From UBA3818 sp051881895 (GTDB lineage: Bacteria; Bacillota; Clostridia; Oscillospirales; Ruminococcaceae): a stretch of 35,248 bases of DNA. Below are positions 7,930-15,475 of the stretch, piece by piece. The DNA is taken from positions 1 to 35,248 of the forward strand of contig JBJEQT010000148.1 of the NCBI GenBank assembly GCA_051881895.1. The letters are read 5' to 3'. Made by a program: the position numbers and the translations under genes. Below the pieces are notes generated by a model. That model was not told the origin of the DNA. It did not search any database and saw only the letters and a list, made by a program, of their open reading frames with translations. Numbering within the stretch: position 1 is the first letter of the stretch; every line of letters begins with the position of its first letter.

Positions 7930-8625
7930 CTACGCCACCCATTTATAGCCAAACCCCCAAACTGTCTGCAAATAGCGGGGATTAGAAGGCTCTTCCTCGA
8001 TTTTCATCCGCAGGCGCCGGATATTGACGTCTACGATTTTGACATCGCCAAAATAATTGCTGCCCCAAACCTCATCCAGGATCTTGGTGCGATCCAGCGC
8101 TGTATTGGGGTTTTTCATGAAAAATTCCAGAATCTGAAATTCCACCTGGGTCAGATCCACCGGCGTTCCGTTTTTGTGCAGGGTCCTGCTTTTGCTGTTG
8201 AGCACAAATGGCCCGGAAACGATCTCATCGCTTTTCTGCATAGCGGCTTTCGCCAGCGATACCCGACGGTAAATGGCATCGACTCTGGCCACCAATTCTG
8301 ATGGGCTGAACGGTTTTGTAATGTAGTCATCGGCCCCCATCATCAGCCCGCGTACCTTGTCCATTTCCTGCGACTTGGCGGACAACATGATGATGCCGAT
8401 GGAATTATTGGCTGCGCGTATTTTCTCGCACACGCCAAACCCGTCGATCCCCGGCATCATAATATCCAGCACCACTACGTCAAAATCGCCGTCGCTTTGC
8501 TCAAATGCCTGCAGTGCCTGCTCGCCGTCCGGCACGCCTACAACTTCATATCCTGCCCGTTTTAAATTGATGATGACAAAATCGCGAATCGCGTCCTCAT
8601 CTTCTGCAATTAAAATTCTTTTCAA
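7930..8625 (-). CDS. OmpR/PhoB-family response regulator
   Basis: This 231-residue regulator has a receiver domain with acidic residues near 8-11, phosphoacceptor Asp54 in VVLDIMMPG, the switch Ser82 and Lys104 (TKPF), followed by a winged-helix DNA-binding domain (about 130-231) ending in the typical VWGFGYKW. It is the partner of the kinase gene directly downstream. The start is TTG at 8625, since AAGGGGGG stands 7-9 bases before it and the receiver fold begins at that residue (KRILIAEDE). It follows a lipoprotein gene by 15 bases, an unusual leading gene for such an operon. The target genes are unknown; the phosphate box at the right end of the window makes PhoP one possibility, but nothing visible proves it. 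Confidence 0.93.
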   Translation of the reverse strand: MKRILIAEDEDAIRDFVIINLKRAGYEVVGVPDGEQALQAFEQSDGDFDVVVLDIMMPGIDGFGVCEKIRAANNSIGIIMLSAKSQEMDKVRGLMMGADDYITKPFSPSELVARVDAIYRRVSLAKAAMQKSDEIVSGPFVLNSKSRTLHKNGTPVDLTQVEFQILEFFMKNPNTALDRTKILDEVWGSNYFGDVKIVDVNIRRLRMKIEEEPSNPRYLQTVWGFGYKWVA

Positions 8626-8640
8626 TTGAACGCCCCCCTT

Positions 8641-10020
8641 TTAAGATTTTACAGTTGAAAAGCGCTTTTTCACTTCTTCCATGCCAATCTGCATCTGCTC
8701 CGGTACGCCCGATAGCTGCACCGCAGCATAATATTCATACACGCCCCGCTTTTCCAGGCGCTCATAGCTAACGTTGTCAAACACATCTCTCGGCTCATCC
8801 TGCCCGTAAACGCGGATACGCAAAAGGGCCGTCGGTTCCGCCGCATCGCTTTTGAGGGTAAACACCCATTCGCTTCGGTTCGTTTCTTTCAACACATCCA
8901 CCTGATTGACCCACTCATCCGGAAACTGGAAGCGGAATCCGTAATCCGGGTTCAAAAATCCTGTCCATACCGGGACAAAGGAGAACAAAACCGATTCCTG
9001 ATGCTCTTGCTCGGATGCGCTTTCTGCTTTCAGCATTTCCAGCGCCTCCGGATTGGACAGCCGAACATACTGGATCATATTTTTTCGGTTATCGTCTTCC
9101 CGTTCTTCCTCATTATACTCGTTTAATGAAACCGGAATTTCCAAAATGCCGTCGCCGTCGATATCCTCACAACGCACCGGCAGCTCCCGGACCAGCAGCC
9201 TGTCCAATTCTCCGGCATGGCCGCTAAGCGGAACCAGGCGCCCTTCTTCGGTATATACCATGATCTCCGTCACAATCTGGGTGCTGCTGGTATAGGCGTC
9301 TACAAATACCGCAATCTGATCCTTGCTGAGAAAACCGATATCGATTCCCAAAAACTTTGTAATCGTATTGTCCATCACAACACGGGACACCGGCTGAAGC
9401 CCTTCGTCTGTGTCATTGATCAAACGGATGGAGCCCATCTGCGCCGACGCTTTGAAAACACCCAGCAGGATTTCCTGCACCCCATCCTGGTCAATATCCT
9501 CGATCAGCATTTGGGAGTACTCGCTTTCAAACAAAACACGCAGCTGCCCGCCGGTGTAATCATAGACGGAAATATTGGTGTTTTCGCTTGTCCCCTGCTC
9601 CCAGCCAATCATCAGGCAGTAGCGCCCGGAAGAAGTCAGAATCCGGAAATCCACCTCGGTGATATCCGTTCCCTCTCCCACCGCGTCATAAACCGACACC
9701 CACTTTTCCTGCTGGTGGTCCAGTATCATAATGCGGACATTTCCGCCCCAGCTAGGCATATTATAGAAAACAAGGGCCTCTTTTTCCCCGTCTGCATCCA
9801 GGTCGAACATGACAAAGGCGGAGCGATATGCACCGCTTTTGGGATATTTCAGCTGCACATCCGAAACGCCCACCGCATCGGTCAAGGCCTCATAAATTTC
9901 CGCCTGGTCCTCCGACAGTTTCGGCGCCTGCATCAAATCTGTGAGATTGAATTGAAACGAAGAGCAGGCCGACAACAGCAAGCAGCATGCTGCCAGCAAT
10001 GTGATTTTTAAAAAGCGCAC
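8641..10020 (-). CDS. Secreted lipoprotein with FG-GAP/VCBS-like calcium loops
   Basis: This 459-residue protein starts with a lipoprotein signal: basic residues, a hydrophobic core, and the lipobox LSAC with lipidated Cys19. Three DxDxDG-type loops follow, DLDADG (73-78), DIDQDG (175-180) and DIDGDG (286-291), each within a repeat of the kind seen in FG-GAP/VCBS beta-propeller proteins, where they bind calcium. The C-terminal 100 residues form a separate part after about 355. The GTG at 10020 is chosen over longer in-frame starts because AAGGAGG lies 7 bases upstream and the signal peptide begins there. As first gene of the kinase/regulator operon it could be a surface co-sensor, which is inference from position. 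Its function is not known. Confidence 0.85.
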   Translation of the reverse strand: MRFLKITLLAACCLLLSACSSFQFNLTDLMQAPKLSEDQAEIYEALTDAVGVSDVQLKYPKSGAYRSAFVMFDLDADGEKEALVFYNMPSWGGNVRIMILDHQQEKWVSVYDAVGEGTDITEVDFRILTSSGRYCLMIGWEQGTSENTNISVYDYTGGQLRVLFESEYSQMLIEDIDQDGVQEILLGVFKASAQMGSIRLINDTDEGLQPVSRVVMDNTITKFLGIDIGFLSKDQIAVFVDAYTSSTQIVTEIMVYTEEGRLVPLSGHAGELDRLLVRELPVRCEDIDGDGILEIPVSLNEYNEEEREDDNRKNMIQYVRLSNPEALEMLKAESASEQEHQESVLFSFVPVWTGFLNPDYGFRFQFPDEWVNQVDVLKETNRSEWVFTLKSDAAEPTALLRIRVYGQDEPRDVFDNVSYERLEKRGVYEYYAAVQLSGVPEQMQIGMEEVKKRFSTVKS

Positions 10021-10030
10021 CGATGCTCCT

Positions 10031-10055
10031 CCTTTTTTCAGCTGATGAAAAAAGG
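10031..10055 (-). promoter_or_regulatory. Leader hairpin that partly covers the lipoprotein ribosome binding site
   Basis: CCTTTTTTCA (10031-10040 on the plus strand) and TGAAAAAAGG (10046-10055) form a perfect 10-bp inverted repeat with a 5-base loop. In the minus-strand RNA the right arm contains the AAGG of the AAGGAGG ribosome binding site, so the fold would limit its access. A G/C-rich segment just upstream (10051-10074) ends in the same U-run, which leaves room for an alternative terminator-like fold. Confidence 0.45.
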
Positions 10056-10116
10056 CCGGGGCCGAACGGCTCCGACACAAAAATACTTTCGTAGAAACAG
10101 CCTTTTTTCCCTTTTC

Positions 10117-10145
10117 ATAGTATAACAACCGCTTCGTCCTGTCAA
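10117..10145 (-). promoter_or_regulatory. Promoter of the lipoprotein/two-component/prmC operon
   Basis: On the minus strand a perfect TTGACA (10145-10140) is followed by TACTAT after 17 bases (10122-10117), with TATACT overlapping at 15 bases. It is the only clear promoter before five closely spaced minus-strand genes, and predicts a leader of about 90 bases. Confidence 0.75.
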
Positions 10146-10278
10146 TGGAAAAGAGCCGCTCTGCGCGGTGTTTACAATAAATTCACCGCTTGGAAAGCAG
10201 GCGTTTTATGGAGTATCCAGCGCTTCAAAAAGCGAAGGAGGGTTCGGGCAATCGCTTTTCTTTCGTTTTCCGCCGCAT

Positions 10279-10311
10279 CAAAAAAGCGGCTTGGAAAACC
10301 ATGCCGCTTTT
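10279..10311 (-). terminator. Terminator of the XRE regulator gene
   Basis: Read on the minus strand, AAAAGCGGC and GCCGCTTTT form a 9-bp stem with a 12-base loop, followed by TTTTTT. It lies about 135 bases after the stop codon. Confidence 0.75.
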
Positions 10312-10446
10312 AACGTTTCTGTCTGTTTGTCCGCTTTTCCATTCCCAGGAAAATCCTTTTTGTTCTCCGACAGCTTTTTCTATCTGTCGTAAAATGAGAA
10401 AATACGCTTTTCTTTTTCTTATGAAAATGCTACAATCCAATTGGGT

Positions 10447-11142
10447 TTATTTCTCTTTTGTGATTTTTGCCTCACTGTTTTGAATCAGGTTCAATAAAGA
10501 AGAAACAAACATCGGATAGGTCTGGTTGAGCGACTCTGTCGTGATCGCCAGAGCATCCACTTCCTCCAGCGGCTCTTGCCCTTCCAGCACATCGCCGGAT
10601 GCAACCGCCGCCGCGTTGGCCTCGGATATCTCCATCGCCGCGGCCGCGTAATGCGCAGCCACCTGCTTGGGCACGGTAAACATTCCGTTTTGATTTTTGG
10701 GATTCGCCGAATATACAACGCGGAAGACCCGATACACCGCCAGCATCAAAAAGGACGAAACCTCCTGGATCAGCGCCTTGTTTTTGCTTTTCTGCAGCAG
10801 GTCAAACAGGATGTTCAGCGAGTTCGCAATCAGCTTTTTGTTTAAAACCGGCAAAACGCTGCCTCTCATCACATTTTCCTTGCCTGCCGCGTCCGGTTCG
10901 GGAATATCCTCAACAGTCAGTGTCGTACCGCTGCGGTCCGGCGACCGGCCCAGAAGATAATCGCAGGAAACGCCGTAATAATCCGCCGTCCGCACCAAAA
11001 AATCCAATCCGCATTCCCGAATGCCTTTTTCATAATGAGAAAGTAAAGCCTGCGAGATTCCCAAATCACCGGCTGCCGCTTTTTGGCTGATTCCCTTTTC
11101 TTTTCTCAGGAGCGTTAAGATCCTCGGAAAATCGGCGTTCAT
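10447..11142 (-). CDS. XRE/Cro-CI-type helix-turn-helix regulator with long helical C-terminal domain
   Basis: This 231-residue protein begins with a HTH_3 domain (about 5-60): LRKEKGISQKAAAGDLGISQ contains the helix-turn-helix, followed by LLSHYEKGIRECGLDFL and YGVSCDYLLGR, the standard end of this fold. The remaining 165 residues are mostly helical and of no family I recognise; they may bind a ligand or mediate oligomerisation. The ATG at 11142 is preferred to the one six bases upstream, because GCGGAGG is 7 bases from it and only 1 base from the other. The promoter leaves a short leader of about 28 bases. The gene faces the phosphatase gene, and two inverted repeats lie across both promoters, so it probably controls itself and that neighbour. 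Confidence 0.85.
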   Translation of the reverse strand: MNADFPRILTLLRKEKGISQKAAAGDLGISQALLSHYEKGIRECGLDFLVRTADYYGVSCDYLLGRSPDRSGTTLTVEDIPEPDAAGKENVMRGSVLPVLNKKLIANSLNILFDLLQKSKNKALIQEVSSFLMLAVYRVFRVVYSANPKNQNGMFTVPKQVAAHYAAAAMEISEANAAAVASGDVLEGQEPLEEVDALAITTESLNQTYPMFVSSLLNLIQNSEAKITKEK

Positions 11143-11162
11143 TCTCATTCCTCCGCTTAGGC

Positions 11163-11177
11163 TTTACATATCGTAAA
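11163..11177. promoter_or_regulatory. Inverted repeat, candidate XRE operator 1
   Basis: TTTAC-atatc-GTAAA covers the -35 box of the plus-strand promoter and reaches the first base of the minus-strand -10 box. It shares TAC/GTA outer bases with the second repeat nearby. Confidence 0.5.
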
Positions 11178-11191
11178 TTATATTATAAAAT
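11163..11191 (+). promoter_or_regulatory. Promoter of the histidine phosphatase gene
   Basis: TTTACA (11163-11168), 17 bases, TAAAAT (11186-11191). It overlaps the divergent XRE promoter almost completely, so the two are likely to compete for RNA polymerase. Confidence 0.6.
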
Positions 11192-11205
11192 ACAAGGGTT
11201 GTAAA
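11177..11205 (-). promoter_or_regulatory. Promoter of the XRE regulator gene
   Basis: On the minus strand TTTACA (11205-11200) is followed after exactly 17 bases by a perfect TATAAT (11182-11177). Confidence 0.8.
11191..11203. promoter_or_regulatory. Inverted repeat, candidate XRE operator 2
   Basis: TACAA-ggg-TTGTA overlaps the -35 box of the XRE promoter and touches the -10 box of the phosphatase promoter. Occupation by the XRE protein would block its own gene. Confidence 0.55.
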
Positions 11206-11267
11206 GTGGCATCTGTAAAAAATTTAGAAGATTTGTCGAAACTGGTCGAAAGGGGCTGTATTTTTCG

Positions 11268-11945
11268 TTGATAACTTATAAAATTCATTTGATTCGGCAC
11301 GGGCGCACTGCAGAATCTTCCGAGGGACTTTATTTGGGGCGCACCGATCTGCCGCTGAGCGCCGCCGGAAAACAGCAGCTGCTGGAGAAAGCATCCCAAT
11401 TCACCTATCCGCCCGCTCAGATGGTTTATACCAGCCCTTTACAAAGATGCGTTCAAACTGCCGAAATTTTATACCCCGACCGGCTCACCCTTCCGCTGGA
11501 AGCGTTTAACGAGTGTGATTTCGGCACTTTTACCGGAAAGTCTTTCGCGCAGCTAAAGAATTTGCCCGATTATCAAAAATGGGTAGAAGGCGGGTTTGAA
11601 GCGGCTCCTCCCGACGGAGAAAGCGGTATGGGGCTTTTATCCCGTGTGTTGGGCGGGCTCCAGGAGGTTTTCTCCCGCATGATGGCGGAGCGCCTGACCG
11701 ATATCGCCGTGGTAACGCACGGCGGCGTGATCATGTCTTTGCTGGCAGCCTGCGGGTTTCCCAAGCGGGAAATGCGCCAATGGGTAACAGATTTCGGCGG
11801 CGGTTTCACGATTTTGCTGACGCCGCAGATGTGGATGCGCGACCGGGCATTCGAAATTTACGCTGAAATCCCCTGGAGGGGCGTAGACCATAAATTTGCT
11901 GACGATTTTGGTATTTTAGACGGTACTTTTTACGAGAACAACTGA
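11268..11945 (+). CDS. Histidine phosphatase family protein (CobC/phosphoglycerate mutase-like)
   Basis: This 225-residue enzyme has the RHG motif at residues 10-12, where His11 would take up the phosphate, followed by GRTDLPLSAAGKQQ, the SPLQRCVQTAEI segment typical of the family, the ECDFGTFTGKS segment with an acidic residue, and the second histidine in VVTHGGVIM. Such proteins include alpha-ribazole phosphatase (CobC) and broad-range phosphatases; no cobalamin genes are near, so the substrate is open. The start is TTG at 11268, directed by the RHG position near the N-terminus; the best ribosome site, AAAGGGG, is 12 bases away, which is long. It probably forms an operon with the dehydrogenase homologue, 61 bases downstream. 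Confidence 0.85.
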   Translation: MITYKIHLIRHGRTAESSEGLYLGRTDLPLSAAGKQQLLEKASQFTYPPAQMVYTSPLQRCVQTAEILYPDRLTLPLEAFNECDFGTFTGKSFAQLKNLPDYQKWVEGGFEAAPPDGESGMGLLSRVLGGLQEVFSRMMAERLTDIAVVTHGGVIMSLLAACGFPKREMRQWVTDFGGGFTILLTPQMWMRDRAFEIYAEIPWRGVDHKFADDFGILDGTFYENN

Positions 11946-12006
11946 CCTTGAAAAAGCCGATGTCGTTCTTTTGCAAAAGAGCGAACAGGGCAAAGGAGAA
12001 TTTGAC

Positions 12007-13056
12007 ATGAAAATTTGCATCCTGTCTTCTCCCGGCATAGCCGATGAGATGGCAAAGCACACAAAAACGGTTTTGGACGCCGTCTGCAAAAAAAGCTATC
12101 TGTCCCTGGATTTCTGCCACAGACAACCGGATCCGTCAGAACTGCAGAACGCCGTTCCCTCCCGGGAAACGGTTGATTTATGCCGCACATCGGACGCGGT
12201 TCTGTTCTGCATGCAGCAAACAGGCGCTTATACCCAGGAATATCTGGACGTGCTCCGCTCTAAATTAGGGCTTTTCGGCGCCATGCGGCCAATCCGCATT
12301 TTTCCCGCGCTGACAGCCTGTGCCGCGGTAAAAAGCGCTTTCGACGGCATGGACTGCCTGCTGGTACAGGAACAATGGTCTGGCGATATGCTGCCCGAGC
12401 AGGGTGAAAAGGTGATTGACGGCGATCTGTGCGGATATGATGTGCTGCTGGCCAACAGCCAGACCGCGCAGCTGGCCGCCCGAGCGGCGTTCGGCGCGGC
12501 GAAAGACCGTTCCAAAAAGGTCATTTTTTCCGATTTGTCCGACAAAATGTCCTCTTCGGCCCTCCGGCGCCGGGTTGCAAATCTCGCCGCATCCGAGTTT
12601 GACCAGATCGAGCTTTCCCATCTGCCCGCTCCGGAGCTGATGCGCAGATTCACCAGAAATCCCGGGTCGATCGATGTCCTTCTGACCGATCCGCTGCTGG
12701 GCGAGATTCTCTTTGCCCAAGGCTTGGCCATGAGCGGTACGCCGAACCTGCAGTGCGCCTCCTATTTCGGCTATGGAAAACAGGGGATCTATTATAATGC
12801 CGAACCGGTTCCTGACCTAAGCGGAAAAGCGGATGAGGTTTGTCCCGCCTCCATGATTTTAGCCGCGGCAATGGCGTTGCGGCATAGTATGGGCTTGGAG
12901 TGGGAAGCCTGCTGCATCGAAAAAGCAGTTGCCAAGGTGCTGTCTCTGGGCCGCACCGCCGATTTGCACCAGCCTTCGCTTCCAACGGTTTCCGCCTCTG
13001 TGTTCACCGCATATATCGCGCAAAACGCGGCAGACTATATATCAGCTGCCGAATAG
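12007..13056 (+). CDS. Degenerate isopropylmalate/isocitrate dehydrogenase homologue, probable pseudoenzyme
   Basis: This 349-residue protein follows the fold of beta-decarboxylating dehydrogenases (LeuB, Icd) from end to end. Matching segments are MKICILSSPGIADE (like the LeuB start), VLRSKLGLFGAMRPIRIFP (82-100), DCLLVQEQWSG (116-126), FTRNPGSIDVLLTDPLLGEIL (215-235), and SMILAAAMALRHSMGLE (282-298) with RTADL (316-320). By my alignment two substrate arginines are kept (Arg84, Arg94), but the third is Gln121; the metal aspartates are replaced (Pro208, Glu233, Ala237); the catalytic lysine is not in its usual DKAN context; and the HGSAPD cofactor loop is reduced to NAEPVPD (264-270). It is therefore unlikely to do the standard reaction. 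The ATG at 12007 has AAAGGAG 8 bases upstream. The reading frame is intact, so it appears maintained. Its role is unknown. Confidence 0.8.
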   Translation: MKICILSSPGIADEMAKHTKTVLDAVCKKSYLSLDFCHRQPDPSELQNAVPSRETVDLCRTSDAVLFCMQQTGAYTQEYLDVLRSKLGLFGAMRPIRIFPALTACAAVKSAFDGMDCLLVQEQWSGDMLPEQGEKVIDGDLCGYDVLLANSQTAQLAARAAFGAAKDRSKKVIFSDLSDKMSSSALRRRVANLAASEFDQIELSHLPAPELMRRFTRNPGSIDVLLTDPLLGEILFAQGLAMSGTPNLQCASYFGYGKQGIYYNAEPVPDLSGKADEVCPASMILAAAMALRHSMGLEWEACCIEKAVAKVLSLGRTADLHQPSLPTVSASVFTAYIAQNAADYISAAE

Positions 13057-13091
13057 GCTTTCGCCTTGCAGGCAAAAAGCCGGAGGCGCTT

Positions 13092-13946
13092 ATGGAATTT
13101 TTTATTCAACAACAAAAACGATGCGGAAGAGCCCTCTTTCGCGCACACCGGCGCGGAGCGTTCCGCGTCGTTTTTTTTGCATTTTTGCTCCCTGTCTTTT
13201 TCTTTTCCCTTTGCGGTGTTTTTCTCTGTTCATCCGCTGCCGCTCTTTCATCCGACCAGGCAGGAACGGTCACGCCGGCCTGGTTTCTTGGGGCGGGGAT
13301 CGCTGCAGCCACGTTATTCCTTTTCTTATTTGTCTTTCCTGTGTGGCTGGGAGCTAAGCGCTGGTACCTGGAGATCTGCAGTCCCAATAGGCTGCGGATC
13401 CCCTCTGTTTTTTACTATTTTTCTTCTTTTCGCCTGTATGGGAAAGCGGTTTGGGTCGGAATTTCCCTTTTCGTTTGCCGGATGTTTCTCTGTCTGGCGG
13501 CAATCGTGCCGTCCTTGGTGTCTATTCTGACAGCGGCCGCGGTATTTTGCCGGTCGGGCAGCGAACTGGAGCAATCGCTTTCCCTGCTGTGTTTCATTGC
13601 CGGCATTGGTCTGCTGCTGTGCGGTGCCGTGTCGGCAAATCGTTTCGGGATGCGGTACGCATCGGTCCCCTGGCTGCTGGCGCTGGACCCTGCCATTCCG
13701 ATGCGCCGCCTTTTGAAAGAGTCGGCCCGGAAAAAAGCCGTCCTGACGTTGCCGTTGTGCTGGCTGCGGAAAAACCGTCTGCTCGCGCTGGGAGTTTTCC
13801 CAGCATTCTGGTTGCTGCCTGCCGCAGACTGCACGATGGCGCTCTGGGTTTGCAGCCACTGCGCATCAGGCCGAAAAAACAGTACGCCTCCCCCATTTCA
13901 AAAACGAAAAATTTCAAAAAAACAAGTGTTTTCTTCTATCGGATAA
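13092..13946 (+). CDS. Integral membrane protein of unknown function
   Basis: This 284-residue protein shows hydrophobic helices at about 26-47, 64-86, 119-150, 163-181 and 230-252, with a basic C-terminal tail. The stretch NRFGMRYASVPWLLALDP (183-200) followed by MRRLLKESARKK resembles the RYxxxPxxLAxDP-type motif of small polytopic families such as DUF975, but the likeness is too short to assign. The ATG at 13092 has GGAGG 5 bases upstream and is 35 bases after the stop of the dehydrogenase homologue, so it probably belongs to the same transcript. No clear terminator follows it. A longer in-frame extension back to 12900 would overlap the preceding gene and is not supported. Confidence 0.65.
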   Translation: MEFFIQQQKRCGRALFRAHRRGAFRVVFFAFLLPVFFFSLCGVFLCSSAAALSSDQAGTVTPAWFLGAGIAAATLFLFLFVFPVWLGAKRWYLEICSPNRLRIPSVFYYFSSFRLYGKAVWVGISLFVCRMFLCLAAIVPSLVSILTAAAVFCRSGSELEQSLSLLCFIAGIGLLLCGAVSANRFGMRYASVPWLLALDPAIPMRRLLKESARKKAVLTLPLCWLRKNRLLALGVFPAFWLLPAADCTMALWVCSHCASGRKNSTPPPFQKRKISKKQVFSSIG

Positions 13947-14098
13947 ACACGTATTTTGAAACGCCAAGCCCTTTCCGAAAGTTTTAAGGAATGAAAGAAA
14001 ACAGATGAATTTCGGCGAAAATTTGATATTTGTTCACATTCTTTTTTCTTTTTGCTTTCTTTTGTTTTTATAATGAAAAATATGCTTTCCATTCTTTC

Positions 14099-14127
14099 TT
14101 GCACTTTTGGGGACAAAGTAGTATAAT
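14099..14127 (+). promoter_or_regulatory. Promoter of the LCP gene
   Basis: TTGCAC (14099-14104), 17 bases, perfect TATAAT (14122-14127). It lies about 100 bases before the chosen start and rules out the in-frame ATG that overlaps the -10 box. Confidence 0.8.
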
Positions 14128-14233
14128 GCAGCAGTTAAAAAATGGGAAAAGCAGCAGAAGTGTTTCCGGTGAGGCACGGCGCTCCCAAAGCTGTGTCAAA
14201 TTTCTTGGGACATTACAAAAAGGATGGTTGGGA

Positions 14234-15223
14234 ATGACAAAAAAAGAATTCAAACCAAATAACGGTACCCGCAACACGAAAAAAACAGTCATTACGGTGT
14301 GTTCTGTAGCGCTTGCGGTTATTTTATGTGTATTGGGCGCCGCGGCACTGTATATCAATCACATGCTGGACAAAATCGATTATGAAAACACGCCCGGCCA
14401 GGAAGATGGACAGAATGTCGTAAAGGTCAATGACGACCAGAACCTGTGGAACGGCGACGTGCTAAACGTCCTTTTGCTGGGCACTGACGAGAGGTCGGAT
14501 GAATACAGTGACAATGCCCGTTCCGACTGCATGATGATCCTCTCGCTCAACCGGAAAACGCATAAAATGCGTTTGACCAGCCTTGAACGCGGGATCGGCG
14601 TCCCCATCGAAGGGCGGGAAGACGACTGGCTGACCCATACATTCGCTTATGGCGGCGCGGCTTTGACCCTAAAAACCGTCCAGGAATGTTTTGACCTGGA
14701 TATTGACCGATATGTTCGGGTCAATTTCAATTCTTTTGCGCAAATCATCGACGCCATTGGCGGCGTGGATATCGAGCTGACCGAACTGGAAGCGCAGGGG
14801 CTGAACGGTGAAATCTATACCAATGCCATCACCAATCATCCGGTGCAGGAAGGGTGGAATCACCTGGATGGCTACGATGCGCTGCAATATGCCCGCCAGC
14901 GGTTTATCGACAGCGACTGGCAGCGGATTGAGCGGCAGCGAAACGTGGTGTCTGCAGCGTTTGATAAGGTAAAAACCATGAGCGTATTTCAGTGGAACAG
15001 CCTTTTGGATACCGCTCTGCCGCTGGTAAAGACCAACTTTACCAAAGCGGAGATCACTTCGCTTCTGATCGAGGCGCCCGGCTTTACCAACAGCGAGATT
15101 GAGCAGATGACGATCCCCACTGACGGCACCTACGGCAGCAAAAAAACCTCCGACGGACGCAGCCTGCTGGATTTGGACTGGGAAACCAACATTCAAATTC
15201 TCAAGAACTTTATTTATTCGTAA
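14234..15223 (+). CDS. LytR-CpsA-Psr (LCP) family cell-wall polymer ligase
   Basis: LCP proteins transfer undecaprenyl-linked anionic polymers (teichoic acid, capsule) to peptidoglycan outside the membrane. This 329-residue member has a short cytoplasmic tail, one membrane helix (about 18-41) and an extracytoplasmic LCP domain with NVLLLGTDERSD (78-89), RSDCMMILSLN (96-106), an arginine-rich catalytic stretch RLTSLERGIGV (113-123), GGVDIEL (176-182) and GYDALQYARQR (213-223). Both the Asp and Arg sets that hold the lipid pyrophosphate are present. The ATG at 14234 has AAAGGA 9 bases upstream and lies downstream of a strong promoter, with a terminator right after the stop: a single-gene unit. 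Confidence 0.93.
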   Translation: MTKKEFKPNNGTRNTKKTVITVCSVALAVILCVLGAAALYINHMLDKIDYENTPGQEDGQNVVKVNDDQNLWNGDVLNVLLLGTDERSDEYSDNARSDCMMILSLNRKTHKMRLTSLERGIGVPIEGREDDWLTHTFAYGGAALTLKTVQECFDLDIDRYVRVNFNSFAQIIDAIGGVDIELTELEAQGLNGEIYTNAITNHPVQEGWNHLDGYDALQYARQRFIDSDWQRIERQRNVVSAAFDKVKTMSVFQWNSLLDTALPLVKTNFTKAEITSLLIEAPGFTNSEIEQMTIPTDGTYGSKKTSDGRSLLDLDWETNIQILKNFIYS

Positions 15224-15240
15224 CCGTACCGATAAACTCA

Positions 15241-15271
15241 AAGCGGGGGAACTTCCGGTTCCCCCGCTTTT
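15241..15271 (+). terminator. Terminator of the LCP gene
   Basis: AAGCGGGGGAAC (15241-15252), 5-base loop, GTTCCCCCGCTT (15258-15269), then T residues. It starts 17 bases after the stop codon. Confidence 0.92.
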
Positions 15272-15288
15272 CCGTGATTCTGCCAAAG

Positions 15289-15324
15289 CAAAAGCTGCCT
15301 TGCTCAAGTGCAAGACAGCTTTTG
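15289..15324 (-). terminator. Probable terminator of the yicC-thiN cluster
   Basis: CAAAAGCTG (15289-15297) pairs with CAGCTTTTG (15316-15324), with a further 4-bp inner stem (CTTG/CAAG). It lies about 150 bases after the thiN stop. The U-run on the minus strand is only TTTTGCTTT, so strength is uncertain. No gene is visible between 15325 and 15475. Confidence 0.5.
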
Positions 15325-15475
15325 TCAATTTTCGTCCCGTTTTATATGAAAAAACAGGCGCAGCAGCGGTGAAAGAATTTTGGGGCATTTCATGACAACA
15401 ACCTTCATACTTACCGCCCTTTCATTGGGATTTGCTTTATTATATACAGCGGCATCCCGGTTGGTGAAAGCGCCT

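Larger units (their letters stand above)
10021..10446. other. Intergenic region between the lipoprotein operon and the XRE regulator
   Basis: These 426 bases hold the minus-strand leader and promoter of the lipoprotein operon (10021-10145) and the terminator of the XRE gene (10279-10311). The remaining parts (10146-10278 and 10312-10446) show only short open frames without ribosome sites; I see no gene in them. Confidence 0.6.

Noticed and set aside
10168..10483. Short plus-strand frames in the gap after the XRE gene
   Set aside because: No ribosome binding site, overlap with the XRE terminator and 3' end, and no recognisable motif.
14126..14233. Upstream in-frame start for the LCP protein at 14126
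   Set aside because: This ATG overlaps the TATAAT box, so it lies upstream of the expected transcript start.
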